Assembly: GCA_046329585.1 (NCBI GenBank)
Contig: JAXLUI010000002.1
Span: 372,001-436,000 of the forward strand
Direction: 5' to 3'
Length of the DNA: 64,000 nt
DNA from: DLKC01 sp002478885
Lineage (GTDB): Bacteria; Bacteroidota; Bacteroidia; Chitinophagales; Chitinophagaceae
Under the pieces are notes generated by a model. It did no database searches. It had not been told where the DNA came from and worked only from the letters and a program-made list of their open reading frames with translations. Position 1 is the stretch's first letter; every line of letters begins with the position of its first letter. This document shows positions 7,964 to 16,006 of this stretch, piece after piece. The position numbers and the translations under genes are program-made.

Positions 7964-8112
7964 AATAGCGGCTTGACTATAAAGGCTCGCCAACATACAT
8001 TATAATAAATAATCAGGCAAAATGTATTTTCAACTGTAAATGAAAAGAGGCTGAGGCAGGGTGGAGGGGATGATATGAACCGCACTTCGCCAAGCCGTGG
8101 CCCTTGGCTGCT
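7964..8112 (+). repeat. Element A copy 6
   Basis: CTCGCCAACATACATTATAA, then AAAATGTATTTTCAACTGTA, AAAAGAGGCTGAGG, ACCGCACTTCGCCAAGCCG and the terminus CCTTGGCTGCT (8102-8112). Confidence 0.85.
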
Positions 8113-8134
8113 ATCTTTGACTGCTCAACTTTTT

Positions 8135-8707
8135 ATGCTTAAAGTAATCTTATTTGGTTTATTGTTTTTGTACATCTGCTCCTGTAAGGAACAAAAAGGA
8201 GATTTGGACACCCAAAACTTTTTGACAAATCAAAAATTCGACACAGGAGTTATTAATAGCATTTCAGAATATGAAGCTTTAAAGAATGTACTAATTTTTT
8301 ACAGAGACACTCTTTTTCGCTTTCGCGATCAAAGACACTACGTAGAAAATTTGGACACGCATCAAAAGAAGTTACAAAAGGATGAGTTTTATAGCTTTTA
8401 TAAGAGCTATGGTACAGGAAAATATATCGATGACGTTAACTTGGACTATATGCCCGATTTCGTATTTAAGAGGGTTGACTCAATTTTCAGTATTTTGGGA
8501 CAAACCAAAATAAAAGGCTTTGACCTATGGCGAGACAGTACCATTGAAATATATACAACTAGCTCTTACGATGAAAGGGAAGAAATCGGAGCTTCGCATA
8601 GATTGGTTTGGAAGCGGCATTACAATATTGAATACGATAATTTGACAAAGGACACTGCCCTGACGCAAGATTGGACCTATTACATAGATATGTCAAAGGA
8701 TAAATAA
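8135..8707 (+). CDS. Hypothetical lipoprotein, 190 aa
   Basis: Starts MLKVILFGLLFLYICSCKEQ with lipobox ICSC; ATG 8135 is chosen because the upstream in-frame ATG lies in element A. Mature part is charged and rich in aromatic residues (YSFYKSYGTGKYIDDVNLDYMPDF). Family not recognised. The unit gives the cleanest left-array test of cassette logic: its first bases TTGGCTGCT (8104-8112) are the exact reverse complement of AGCAGCCAA (8712-8720) just after its stop. Confidence 0.75.
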   Translation: MLKVILFGLLFLYICSCKEQKGDLDTQNFLTNQKFDTGVINSISEYEALKNVLIFYRDTLFRFRDQRHYVENLDTHQKKLQKDEFYSFYKSYGTGKYIDDVNLDYMPDFVFKRVDSIFSILGQTKIKGFDLWRDSTIEIYTTSSYDEREEIGASHRLVWKRHYNIEYDNLTKDTALTQDWTYYIDMSKDK

Positions 8708-8997
8708 AAACAGCAGCCAACATTGCATCCTATGTAGCTAAGCAATGAGGCAGCCAGGAATAATATCTATTAATTCTTATTTCTTTTGAAAGAGAAAGAA
8801 GACCAGGTATAAGTAGCGCTACACTAGCCAGATGGAGCGCAAGGGGCAGCGAGTAGATAAATTAGCCTAGTTGGCGGGGTGATGGAATCCTAAAGGCTAC
8901 AAAATGTATTTTCAACTGTAAATAAAAAGAGGCTGAGGTGCGGGTGGATGGGGATGGTGTTAGCAGTAGTTCGGCAGGGCGGGAATGTTGGCTGTAA
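8708..8997 (+). repeat. Elements B + A copy 7
   Basis: Starts AGCAGCCAACATTGCATCC (8712-8730), then a B block whose hairpin is lost, GTTGGCGGGGTGATGG, the A core AAAATGTATTTTCAACTGTA, AGCAGTAGTTCGGCAGGGC and the terminus GGGAATGTTGGCTGTAA. Confidence 0.85.
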
Positions 8998-9001
8998 TTT
9001 T

Positions 9002-9730
9002 ATGAAGACCTTACAAAATATCTTACTTGGACTTTTTACCTTGACACTTTTCGGTTGTTCGACAGGATACAAAAACGAAGGCGACGCTGTTTACTATGAA
9101 CATTGGAACGAAGGAAGTGGACAGCATAAAGAAAAAATTGATGCCAACCCGAAGACATTTAATATTTTGAAGTTTGACACTTATGCCAAGGATAATAAAT
9201 TCGTTTTTTATCAAGGTGAGAAAATAATCGGCGCTGACGCAAAAACTTTTGAAGCCTTAGGTGACTATTATGCCAGAGACAAAAACTTTGGTTGGTATGG
9301 CAAAGACACGATAAAAAATTCAAACGGCAGAACTTTCAAAGTAATAAACGCATACTACTCAACAGACGACAAGGACTACTTTTATGAAACAGAGCCTTTG
9401 AATGTAGTTGATCCGCAGAACTTCAAATTTGTTTATGGTGAAGGAGACTACGAATGTTGGGCAACTGACGGGAAATATTACTACTACAACTACTACAAAG
9501 TTCCGTCGGACGATTATAAAAATTTAAAGATTTATCCAAAAAGCGGAGGAATTTCAAACGATAGATATTGGGCATATTTCCTGGACCATAAGCTCAATTA
9601 CGATATTGAAGGAAAGCGGGTTGTGGATACAATTGACATAGCTACTTTTCTGGTGACAGGTTACATAGAATGCCGTGACAAATACAGTTGCTTCAATGTG
9701 TATCACGGACGAAAGAAATGCAGCGAATAA
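9002..9730 (+). CDS. DKNYW-family lipoprotein, 242 aa
   Basis: Leader MKTLQNILLGLFTLTLFGCS with lipobox LFGC. The mature part is built of repeated units typical of the DKNYW family: YAKDNKFVFYQGEKI, YYARDKNFGWYGKDTI, YYSTDDKDYFYETEPL, TDGKYYYYNYYKV. These are tyrosine-rich surface or periplasmic proteins of unknown role. ATG 9002 lies 5 bases after the A terminus, so the repeat fixes the start. Confidence 0.85.
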   Translation: MKTLQNILLGLFTLTLFGCSTGYKNEGDAVYYEHWNEGSGQHKEKIDANPKTFNILKFDTYAKDNKFVFYQGEKIIGADAKTFEALGDYYARDKNFGWYGKDTIKNSNGRTFKVINAYYSTDDKDYFYETEPLNVVDPQNFKFVYGEGDYECWATDGKYYYYNYYKVPSDDYKNLKIYPKSGGISNDRYWAYFLDHKLNYDIEGKRVVDTIDIATFLVTGYIECRDKYSCFNVYHGRKKCSE

Positions 9731-9925
9731 TAATAACTGGCAACATGCTGTTTGACAAAATGCGGGCTGGACGGAAGAGCAATTGGCAGCAGATTCATTA
9801 ATCGACATTAGTTATCAGGGCGACGTAACGCTATCGGCTACAAAATGAATCTTCAACGGTAAATAAAAAGAGGCTGAGGTGTGGGATGGATGGTTTGGAA
9901 ATAATAGCGTGCGGCCAAGTCTAAA
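9731..9925 (+). repeat. Element A copy 8
   Basis: CTGGCAACATGCTGTTTGAC, AAAATGCGGGCTGGACGGAA, then CGACGTAACGCTATCGGCTA, the core AAAATGAATCTTCAACGGTA and AAAAAGAGGCTGAGGTGTGG. The 3' end is diverged (GCGTGCGGCCAAGTC). Confidence 0.8.
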
Positions 9926-9942
9926 ATGCAGACAATAATACT

Positions 9943-10536
9943 ATGTATCAATTCAAAGCATATTTCTACAAACTTGACAATGCTCAAAAATCTGACTGCA
10001 GACTTTATCTTGACATTCGAAGCGAAAATGTTTCGTTGACCCGACCAGATTTAATTTTAATTATGCTTAATCCTGGGAGTTGTAAATCGAAACATATGGA
10101 GTACGAAAAGGAAATAGATGTAAATCCTGACCAAACCCTCCACAGAATAAAATCGCTAATGGAAAAACAGAACGAAAGGAATCTGAACTGGATTAGAGTA
10201 TTGAATTTGTCAGATTTGGTTAACGCAAAAAGTAGGGAATTCTTCAAAATTGTTAGTGAAGTTGAAGAAACGACTACACGTCATCATTCAATTTTTGATG
10301 ATTCACGACTTGAAGATTTGAAAAAATTTATAGCTCCAAATGACAAAGTTTTTTTTGCTTGTGGTGTCAACGGTAATAGTAATGACTGGGTAGAAAATTC
10401 AAAATGTAAGATTAATCGAATTGGTGCAATTGTCTTAAACAAAACTAACAAATACTACCATCCGCTTGTACGACCAAATAAAAAAGATATAGTAGATTGG
10501 CGAGATCAAATACGAGAGGTATTAAAATCAACATGA
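9943..10536 (+). CDS. DUF1643-like protein, 197 aa
   Basis: Soluble, no signal peptide. RPDLILIMLNPGSCKSKH near residue 45 and a later VFFACGVNGNSNDWV plus a histidine in YYHPLVRPNKKDIVDW fit the DUF1643 pattern (a core around LxxxMLNPS/GS). Biochemical role unknown. DUF1643-type genes are common passengers of mobile DNA. Single gene between an A copy and a B fragment. Confidence 0.6.
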   Translation: MYQFKAYFYKLDNAQKSDCRLYLDIRSENVSLTRPDLILIMLNPGSCKSKHMEYEKEIDVNPDQTLHRIKSLMEKQNERNLNWIRVLNLSDLVNAKSREFFKIVSEVEETTTRHHSIFDDSRLEDLKKFIAPNDKVFFACGVNGNSNDWVENSKCKINRIGAIVLNKTNKYYHPLVRPNKKDIVDWRDQIREVLKST

Positions 10537-10585
10537 GCATCCGACGCGGCTAAGCGAATGAAACAGCGAGGAATAATATGAACTT
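10537..10585 (+). repeat. Element B 5' fragment
   Basis: Holds GCATCCGACGCGGCTAAGCG, AATGAAACAGCGAGGAATAA, the opening of element B; the remainder is missing. Confidence 0.5.
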
Positions 10586-10601
10586 TTAAAGTCAATACTA
10601 A

Positions 10602-11058
10602 ATGAATAAGAAACTAACTATTACTTGTGTTGCAATTGCATCTTTTGTTGTATTGTTTGTATCCTGCAAAAAAGATGGGATGAATTCAGACGCGGCTAAA
10701 AAAGATTCAATACCGGTGGGAGAATTCCAGCGGGAGTACTGCGACAGATTACCTGGATGGACGTGCTGTAATTTGGACGGTAAGGGCAGCAATTCCGGGC
10801 ACTTACCGTGAATTCGGCAGTGATGGCTTTTTCACTGACGTTTATGGATCTGGTTCTGCCAGATTTCAGTATAAGGTAGATGGCGACAAGATTCTTTATC
10901 TGGCAGCCGGTTCTTCGCCAGCTACAACTCCACATTATACAGACACTGCTTTTATCAAGTATGTCGACGATCATTTACTTGTTTTGTTTCACCGAAAATA
11001 TTTTTCCTCACCGGCATATAGTTATGTCGATGAATTTATCGACAGTTTAAAAAAATGA
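10602..11058 (+). pseudogene. Frameshifted lipoprotein gene
   Basis: Begins MNKKLTITCVAIASFVVLFV with lipobox FVSC, but the frame ends at 10811. A second frame is open from about 10720 to a TGA at 11056-11058 and reads STATDYLDGRAVIWTVRAA, PGTYREFGSDGFFTDVYG and FIKYVDDHLLVLFHRKYF. Joined near 10715-10725 (VGEN / SSGST), the two give a coherent protein of about 150 residues, so one base has been lost or added there. A true inactivation or an assembly error are both possible. Confidence 0.7.
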
Positions 11059-11158
11059 TTTCTTCGTTTGGCTGAAGACAGAGGATGAATATTACGGATT
11101 TGGCGGTTAGATTGACAATAATGGTAAGCCTTTGCCGACTTAATTTACCCCAACATTT

Positions 11159-11419
11159 ATGAGAGTAAAAATTACTATTAATAATAACGACAAGCTAAGT
11201 CTTAATAAAAGATGGATTAGAACTTTATTGTTAGTTGCTGGTATACTTTTCACCTTCATTGCTTTGGCTCAAATATTTTGCATTGCGGTTAAGCCTACAG
11301 GATACGAAAAAGTAGTTTTTATGCTGGGTGACAAATATGTTCAGCAACTGTGTTTCGGAATATTATGCTTTGTCTGTTATTATGTAATTAAAAATTCAAC
11401 TCCGGTAAATTCAAATTAA
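11159..11419 (+). CDS. Small two-helix membrane protein, 86 aa
   Basis: MRVKITINNNDKLSLNKRWI, a helix at about 22-42, a loop with KPTGYEKVVFMLGDKYVQQ, and a second helix at about 63-80. Unknown function. It is the full-length copy of the partial gene at the left edge of the window, with the same bases after the stop (AATAAGTTGTTGAATTA). So this unit is duplicated about 11 kb apart, one of the clearest signs of copying within the array. Confidence 0.8.
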   Translation: MRVKITINNNDKLSLNKRWIRTLLLVAGILFTFIALAQIFCIAVKPTGYEKVVFMLGDKYVQQLCFGILCFVCYYVIKNSTPVNSN

Positions 11420-11429
11420 GTCCAATAAG

Positions 11430-11660
11430 TTGTTGAATTAATGATAGGTAAAGGCTGGATGGGATGATATTGGAAGTACTTTGGTAAGCCTGAACTTTAC
11501 AGGCAAGCACCTCAAAAGACAAGCATCAGAACAGTTTCTTAAAGCAAGAGAAAATGATGAAACTGACACTAAACAATACCTTCTGAAGAAAAATGAAACT
11601 ACCGAACAACTGTTTTCGTATGACTATTTTCTCAAGGGTACAAAGTTCGAAAGCTGGTAA
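11430..11660 (+). pseudogene. Element A 3' scrap fused to a C-terminal gene fragment
   Basis: AAGGCTGGATGGGATGATAT and GGAAGTACTTTGGTAAGCC resemble the A 3' end. The frame then reads LVSLNFTGKHLKRQASEQF... to ...SYDYFLKGTKFESW and stops at 11658-11660, with no start codon. It looks like the last 50-60 codons of a lost gene. The family is unknown. Confidence 0.45.
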
Positions 11661-11890
11661 CATGCTGACTACAAAAACGCCGACATGCAACACTGCATTT
11701 ATGCTATGCCGGTGGACAGATTATGGATTATGCCGCGTCGTCAGCTGTGGTTTGGGTTGGATATTAAACTAAGAGCAGCAGAACAAACAATCAACTTTAT
11801 AATTTAAGCAAGAACGGTTTCGGGCCGGATGTTCAATGAATGCCCCTACAACATAAATGGGTGACCGTTAGCTGCATTAACCGAACGTTT
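11661..11890 (+). repeat. Second-family attC-like intergenic site (copy 2)
   Basis: CATGCTGACTACAAAAACGC at the start, then AACAATCAACTTTATAATTT, GAATGCCCCTACAACATAAA and the terminus ACCGTTAGCTGC. Same block order as copy 1 at 2412-2608. Confidence 0.6.
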
Positions 11891-11893
11891 TAA

Positions 11894-12406
11894 ATGAAAC
11901 TTCCATTTTCGATTGATAGACTCTATACGACAGATTTATCTAAAAGCCAAGTCACTGATGAACTAACGAATGTTGTTATAGAAAAAAAATTTAGTGGACT
12001 AAGCATCGACAAATTCGTAACAGACATTTCAGAGAACAGGTTTGTTATTGGCAGAAGCACCTATGGCCTAGATGGTTTCACGCTTGAACGCTATCCTGTG
12101 ATTGAAGGCATCTATTTTTCTGAGAGGCCATTGACGATAAATATTCTAATCAAGCCAAGTTACTTCACTATTGTATTTTTCTCAATATTTGTTTTCACGT
12201 TCATACCAACTGCAATCTTTGTAGACAAGCTGACCATTAATGGCGTCTTTAAGTCTCCGACAGTCATTGAAAGACTTCTATACAGCTTAGGAGGAATCAT
12301 ACCAGGATTATGGTGTTACTTTGGTTACATCAGACCTATAAAAAAGGCAGAGAACTGGATTATCCAGAAATTAAGTTTGAGAATTACTGACAAGTATGTC
12401 AGCTAA
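11894..12406 (+). CDS. Membrane protein with N-terminal soluble domain, 170 aa
   Basis: Residues 1-85 are soluble (DRLYTTDLSKSQVTDEL...). Two hydrophobic helices follow at about 93-115 and 128-148, and the end is basic (RPIKKAENWIIQK). Family not recognised; perhaps a small sensor-like or shape-stabilising protein. Stands between two second-family repeat sites. Confidence 0.7.
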   Translation: MKLPFSIDRLYTTDLSKSQVTDELTNVVIEKKFSGLSIDKFVTDISENRFVIGRSTYGLDGFTLERYPVIEGIYFSERPLTINILIKPSYFTIVFFSIFVFTFIPTAIFVDKLTINGVFKSPTVIERLLYSLGGIIPGLWCYFGYIRPIKKAENWIIQKLSLRITDKYVS

Positions 12407-12603
12407 TACTGCGTTTTTGTTATGCAGGCGACCAGATTGAGCAGAGCCAGCAGTGCCGATCAATAAGCTATAGTTCGAACTCTCGCCAAGCATAAACCGG
12501 GAAATCAACAATCAACTCTATAACTATAACCAGCGATTGTTCCCGGGTGAATTATGCTGAATGCCATATCATCGCAAATACTTAACCGTTATAGGTAACA
12601 GCA
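12407..12603 (+). repeat. Second-family attC-like intergenic site (copy 3)
   Basis: TTGTTATGCAGGCGACC, CTATAGTTCGAACTCTCGCC, AACAATCAACTCTATAACTA, GCTGAATGCCATATCATCGC, terminus ACCGTTATAGG. Same block order as copies 1 and 2. Confidence 0.6.
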
Positions 12604-12615
12604 ATCGGACACAGC

Positions 12616-13137
12616 ATGCGAATTATATCTTTTCTTTTTTTGTTGACAATTTCTCTTTCGTCAAACGGACAAACAAATAACCCGTTTTTAAGTCTGAAGT
12701 TTGACAAAGTTGTGTTCTTTGACTTTGAAGATATTGGCGAAAAAGGTTCATTGATTGTTGACAATAATGGCAAATATTTTCAGACGGTTATAAAGCAAGT
12801 TCAACTTGACACACAAACAATAAAAGAGTTAAATGCAAAACTCGGTGACAAAAAATCTTACGGAAATGGTGCCGCTGCCTGTTTCGATCCACATTGCGGG
12901 TTTGTTTATTTTTTAAAAGGTAAGCCTGTTGGACAAATCACAATCTGTTTAAGCTGTAACAGACTTTATTCAAGTATTGACATTCCCGCTCAAAAGCAAG
13001 GCCAACAAGGGCAAGGCAAAGACGCTTATTATATTCTTGACGGACTAAGCAAATCATTTCGGCAATTTATAAATGGACTAATCAAGGAAAATAAATTTAC
13101 TCATCAGATTGAACCAGGTTTACACTTTGACGAGTAA
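12616..13137 (+). CDS. Secreted protein of the CFxPHC / ICLSC family, 173 aa
   Basis: Signal peptide MRIISFLFLLTISLSSNGQ. Cysteine-rich centre AACFDPHCGFVYFLKGK then ITICLSCNRLYSS, and a C-terminal helix LSKSFRQFINGL. The Cys/His pattern matches the protein at 5483-6001 (KCFMPHHAIF ... ICFECHQ), so the array carries two diverged members of one exported family of unknown function. Confidence 0.75.
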   Translation: MRIISFLFLLTISLSSNGQTNNPFLSLKFDKVVFFDFEDIGEKGSLIVDNNGKYFQTVIKQVQLDTQTIKELNAKLGDKKSYGNGAAACFDPHCGFVYFLKGKPVGQITICLSCNRLYSSIDIPAQKQGQQGQGKDAYYILDGLSKSFRQFINGLIKENKFTHQIEPGLHFDE

Positions 13138-13380
13138 CGCGTACTGCCTATAACATGGGCACTGTTGCACAAGCCTAATTTCAGCTAAAGGAGTGTTATT
13201 GCTACAACAAGCATTTGGGCGCTTCTAGAAAGCAAGGAGTGTCAGCACAAATCAACTTTATATCTTTGATCAGCGTTTGCTTTCTGCTGACACTGCCGCT
13301 AGATATCGCCACAGAAGCATTGCTTGACCACCAGGCCTGTTAACACACACTATAGTTCGACATAGAACTTTAAATAAACA
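13138..13380 (+). repeat. Second-family intergenic site (copy 4), diverged
   Basis: CCTATAACATGGGCACTG after the stop, then AGCCTAATTTCAGCTAAAGG (resembling 20484-20500), ACAAATCAACTTTATATCTT, and CTAGAAAGCAAGGAGTGTCAG mirrored by GCTTTCTGCTGACACTGCC. Contains TATCTTTG, a fit to the Bacteroidota -7 box, without a clear -33 box. Confidence 0.5.
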
Positions 13381-13385
13381 GACCC

Positions 13386-13640
13386 ATGGATACATTGACT
13401 ATTTTCCTTGGCATAACTGGGGCATTAATTAGTTGGGTTATTTTGTATTATGTCGTGAAAGCCGCAGTAAAAAACGGAATTAGAGAAACTCGTTCTGACA
13501 AAGAAGTGCAGACTTTGATTAGGACCGGTTCATCAGAAAGACTAGCAAACCCAGCACAGTTGAAACTTCAGCAACAATATGACAAAGGAGAAATAAACTT
13601 TGAAGAGTTTAAATCTCAATGGAACAAAGTAGGTAATTAG
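13386..13640 (+). CDS. Membrane-anchored SHOCT-like protein, 84 aa
   Basis: One N-terminal helix (residues 5-27), a charged linker, and a C-terminal LQQQYDKGEINFEEFKSQWN that fits the SHOCT (short C-terminal) domain. That domain is usually found at the end of small proteins and thought to act in oligomerisation. Followed 19 bases later by the HNH gene, so the two may be one unit. Confidence 0.65.
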   Translation: MDTLTIFLGITGALISWVILYYVVKAAVKNGIRETRSDKEVQTLIRTGSSERLANPAQLKLQQQYDKGEINFEEFKSQWNKVGN

Positions 13641-13658
13641 ACAAGTTTTTCGTTTATT

Positions 13659-13991
13659 ATGGGCCAGAGTTTTCTATTATTAATAATTGTAACCGCAGTC
13701 TACGCATTCAATCGCTGGCGGTTTGAAATGAAACGTAAAGAACGTCGTGACTATTATAGAAACGATTATCTTAATTCAGACGCATGGAAGCGTAAAAGAT
13801 ATTTGGTACTAAAGCGGGACAGTTGGAGATGTGTTTATTGTGGGGCGAAAGCTACTCAAGTACATCATAAGAAATATGCAAAAACTAATATTGGAAGAGA
13901 ACCAATTAAATGGCTCGTTTCAGTATGCAAAAAAGTCATGAAAATCAACACCAATAAATTTTTGCGCAATAAAAGAACCTTGCGTAGCTAA
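13659..13991 (+). pseudogene. HNH endonuclease gene with a frameshift in the last zinc/His motif
   Basis: An N-terminal hydrophobic segment, then YLNSDAWKRKRYLVLKRDSW, CVYCGAKATQVHHKKY (CxxC at residue 58, HH at 69-70) and WLVSVCKK, the standard start of a small HNH nuclease. After VCKK the frame reads VMKINTNKF instead of the expected CHxxxH. Restoring one T near 13931 gives VCKKCHENQHQ and a stop, a normal HNH ending. The present frame runs on to stop inside element B. Inactivated, or a sequencing slip in the A-rich run. Confidence 0.75.
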
Positions 13992-14261
13992 GCAATGAGG
14001 CTTCCAGGAATAATATTTATTATTTTTTATTTCTTTTGAAAGAGAAAGATGGCAGTGCAGAAACTGCTACTCCACTGCTTACATGGAGCGCTAGCGGAAG
14101 ATGGTAAATAATTAACGTCGTTGGCGGGGCGAGGCAACACTATTGGCTACAAAATGTATCTTCAACTGTAATTCAACTGTAAATAAAAAGAGACTGAGGT
14201 GTGGGATGGAGGGGGCGATATGAGCAGCACTTCGGCCGGCCGGGAACCCTGGCAGTAATAG
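13985..14261 (+). repeat. Elements B + A copy 9
   Basis: B block (TAGCTAAGCAATGAGGC, CTTTTGAAAGAGAAAGATGG, hairpin GCAG-AAA-CTGC at 14057-14067), then GTTGGCGGGGCGAGG and the A core. The core carries an 11-base tandem duplication, TTCAACTGTAA twice, at 14161-14182. The terminus CCTGGCAGTAATAG is at 14249-14261. Confidence 0.85.
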
Positions 14262-14264
14262 TAT

Positions 14265-14705
14265 ATGACCATACGTTTCCTTTTAATATTTAGCGCGACC
14301 GTTTTCTTCTTGCTGTCGTGCGCTAATATTCAGAAACAGAAGCTGAATAGCAGGGTTTTATATTTCCATTATGGCGGCTATGGTGATACTGTTTATGCAA
14401 CTTTAGAGGGAACGATATTTCTTTTGGATACTTCTTCCGGAACCCAGGATTCTTTGACTGAAGTGCCGGGCGTAAAAATTGAAACCCTTGAGAAGCACAG
14501 CACCTCATTTTCAGATTCAAATGGAAGATTTGTTATAACCCTTGACAAAGGTGTATTCAGTTTTCTTTTGACGAAAGAAGGATATCAACCTTTACTGATA
14601 AAGCACTATGTTTCTGATCCTGACCAATATTCTGAAATCAAAATCAACCTGGAGCAGGGAACCGAACAGCAGACATATATAATCCCGAAAAATGGAACCG
14701 ACTAA
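14265..14705 (+). CDS. Lipoprotein with carboxypeptidase-regulatory-like domain, 146 aa
   Basis: Leader MTIRFLLIFSATVFFLLSCA, lipobox LLSC. The mature part is one beta-sandwich resembling the CarboxypepD_reg fold: ATLEGTIFLLD, VPGVKIETLEKHSTSFSDS, NGRFVITLDKGVFSFLLTKE, GYQPLLIKHY. Its last 14 bases overlap the start of the next gene, so the two are a translationally coupled pair in a single unit. Confidence 0.75.
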   Translation: MTIRFLLIFSATVFFLLSCANIQKQKLNSRVLYFHYGGYGDTVYATLEGTIFLLDTSSGTQDSLTEVPGVKIETLEKHSTSFSDSNGRFVITLDKGVFSFLLTKEGYQPLLIKHYVSDPDQYSEIKINLEQGTEQQTYIIPKNGTD

Positions 14706-15012
14706 TTACCGTTTATCAAAGACTTCAAAAGTTTCAATTGCGATTAGCATTATTTCCATATTGATCACTATTGCTATTAATATTCAAATTGCAAAGGAAT
14801 ATCTACGTGTTGATGGTAAAACAAGAGCGTTGTTTGGTATTAAGGAGTTACTCCAATTTGGCTTTCAATATTACGTTGCGATATTGGGAATCACAGCATT
14901 GATTATTGGCGTAATTGCAAAAGATAAAAGCAAATCAACACCTTTCGCTATTTCACTCTCCGTGTTTGCGATAATACTTGTATTCATGAGGATCTGGGAG
15001 CTATTTATTTAA
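14692..15012 (+). CDS. Small membrane protein, 106 aa, overlapping the lipoprotein gene
   Basis: Three predicted helices at about residues 15-33, 58-76 and 85-103. ATG 14692 lies within the last codons of the preceding gene, which argues for coupled translation and a shared job in the envelope. Family unknown. The bases after its stop, CTGTTATTGCCA (15013-15024), pair with the first bases of the two-gene unit, TGGCAGTAATAG (14250-14261): 10 of 12 Watson-Crick plus two G-T. Confidence 0.7.
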   Translation: MEPTNYRLSKTSKVSIAISIISILITIAINIQIAKEYLRVDGKTRALFGIKELLQFGFQYYVAILGITALIIGVIAKDKSKSTPFAISLSVFAIILVFMRIWELFI

Positions 15013-15160
15013 CTGTTATTGCCAACAAAAGTATTGAGGCAATTGCGGCTTGACAGAAGAGCACCCGGCAGAAAAATGTATCTTGAACTGAAAATAAAAG
15101 CGGCTGAGGTACGGGGCCGGGGATGACAATAGCAGCACTTCACCGTGACTGTTTTTAACC
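15013..15160 (+). repeat. Element A copy 10 (short form)
   Basis: CTGTTATTGCCAACAAAAGT, ATTGCGGCTTGACAGAAGAG, AAAATGTATCTTGAACTG, CGGCTGAGGTACGGGG, AGCAGCACTTCACCG, terminus GACTGTTTTTAACC. About 148 nt from stop to boundary. Confidence 0.75.
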
Positions 15161-15173
15161 ATTTTAATTAAAT

Positions 15174-15926
15174 ATGCAGAAATTTTTATCCGCTTTTATC
15201 CTGATGCTTACAAGTGTGACAATTTTTGCACAATACAAAATGCGGCCTGTCGACGCATTAATTAACAGAACAGACCCCGGGTGGATGGTCGTTAAAGAAT
15301 GGATTGACTCCGCTAAAAATAAAGTTGAAGTTCTCCCAGTTGACACTTTAAAAGCCAAAAATGCTCTTTATAAAACTCAAGTGACGACACGTTCTATCAT
15401 GGGAGCAATTGTTTTTTCAACAGGTGGCATTTTGATCGACGATGGTTGGATCAGGATTTTAGGTTCCGGCAGTTCAAAAATGCAAAGGGCATTACCTGAT
15501 TGGAACAAAGGGAAAACATTTATGGAGTTTGGTGACCGGCCCGCATTCTTCCTGGTTGCAGACGATGCAGCGGGAGGATATTTTGCAATAAACTATGGAA
15601 ATTTCGGGACTGACCTGGACAGCATTTATTACTTGTCGCCAGACGATTTAGCATGGCAATCTCTCGGAATGAACTATGAAGATTTTATTTGGTTTTGTTT
15701 CACTGGCGACCTGAAAAGATTTTATTCCGGAATAAGATGGACGACATGGCAAAAAGACATCCAAACTTTAAAAGCAGACGAAGTGTTTCAGATCTATCCA
15801 CCGTTGTGGTCGAAGGAGGGAAAAGACATAGAAAAAGATATAAAAAACCCTGTGCCTGCCGAAGAAAATTATTCCTATACCATACAATTGCGCAAACAAT
15901 TGGAATTGGATAAAAACGGCAACTAA
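15174..15926 (+). CDS. DUF2625 family protein with signal peptide, 250 aa
   Basis: The DUF2625 pattern is visible along the whole length: LINRTDPGWMVVKEWI, VTTRSIMGAIVFSTGGILI, GWIRILGSGSSKMQRALPDW, FFLVADDAAGGYFAINYGNF, IYYLSPDDLAWQSLGMNYED, GDLKRFYSGIRW, FQIYPPLWSKEG. An N-terminal leader (MQKFLSAFILMLTSVTIFA) suggests export, an addition not typical of the family. Function unknown. Full length, intact. Confidence 0.85.
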   Translation: MQKFLSAFILMLTSVTIFAQYKMRPVDALINRTDPGWMVVKEWIDSAKNKVEVLPVDTLKAKNALYKTQVTTRSIMGAIVFSTGGILIDDGWIRILGSGSSKMQRALPDWNKGKTFMEFGDRPAFFLVADDAAGGYFAINYGNFGTDLDSIYYLSPDDLAWQSLGMNYEDFIWFCFTGDLKRFYSGIRWTTWQKDIQTLKADEVFQIYPPLWSKEGKDIEKDIKNPVPAEENYSYTIQLRKQLELDKNGN

Positions 15927-15989
15927 CATGCGGCCTGATAGCATGATCATATTTGCCCTTCAGCAGGGCGGCAACGTTGGTTGAAATTT
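15927..15989 (+). repeat. Element A 3'-end-only site
   Basis: CTAACATGCGGCCTGATAG, CCCTTCAGCAGGGCGGCAAC, then terminus GTTGGTTGAAATTT (15976-15989). Only about 60 nt, with an internal CCCTTCAGCAGGG hairpin. Confidence 0.6.
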
Positions 15990-16006
15990 AAAGACTGCAC
16001 TAACTT

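Noticed and set aside
13255..13266. Bacteroidota promoter with -7 box TATCTTTG
   Set aside because: No TTTG -33 box at the usual spacing, and the position lies within a repeated block of the second site family; kept only as a note.
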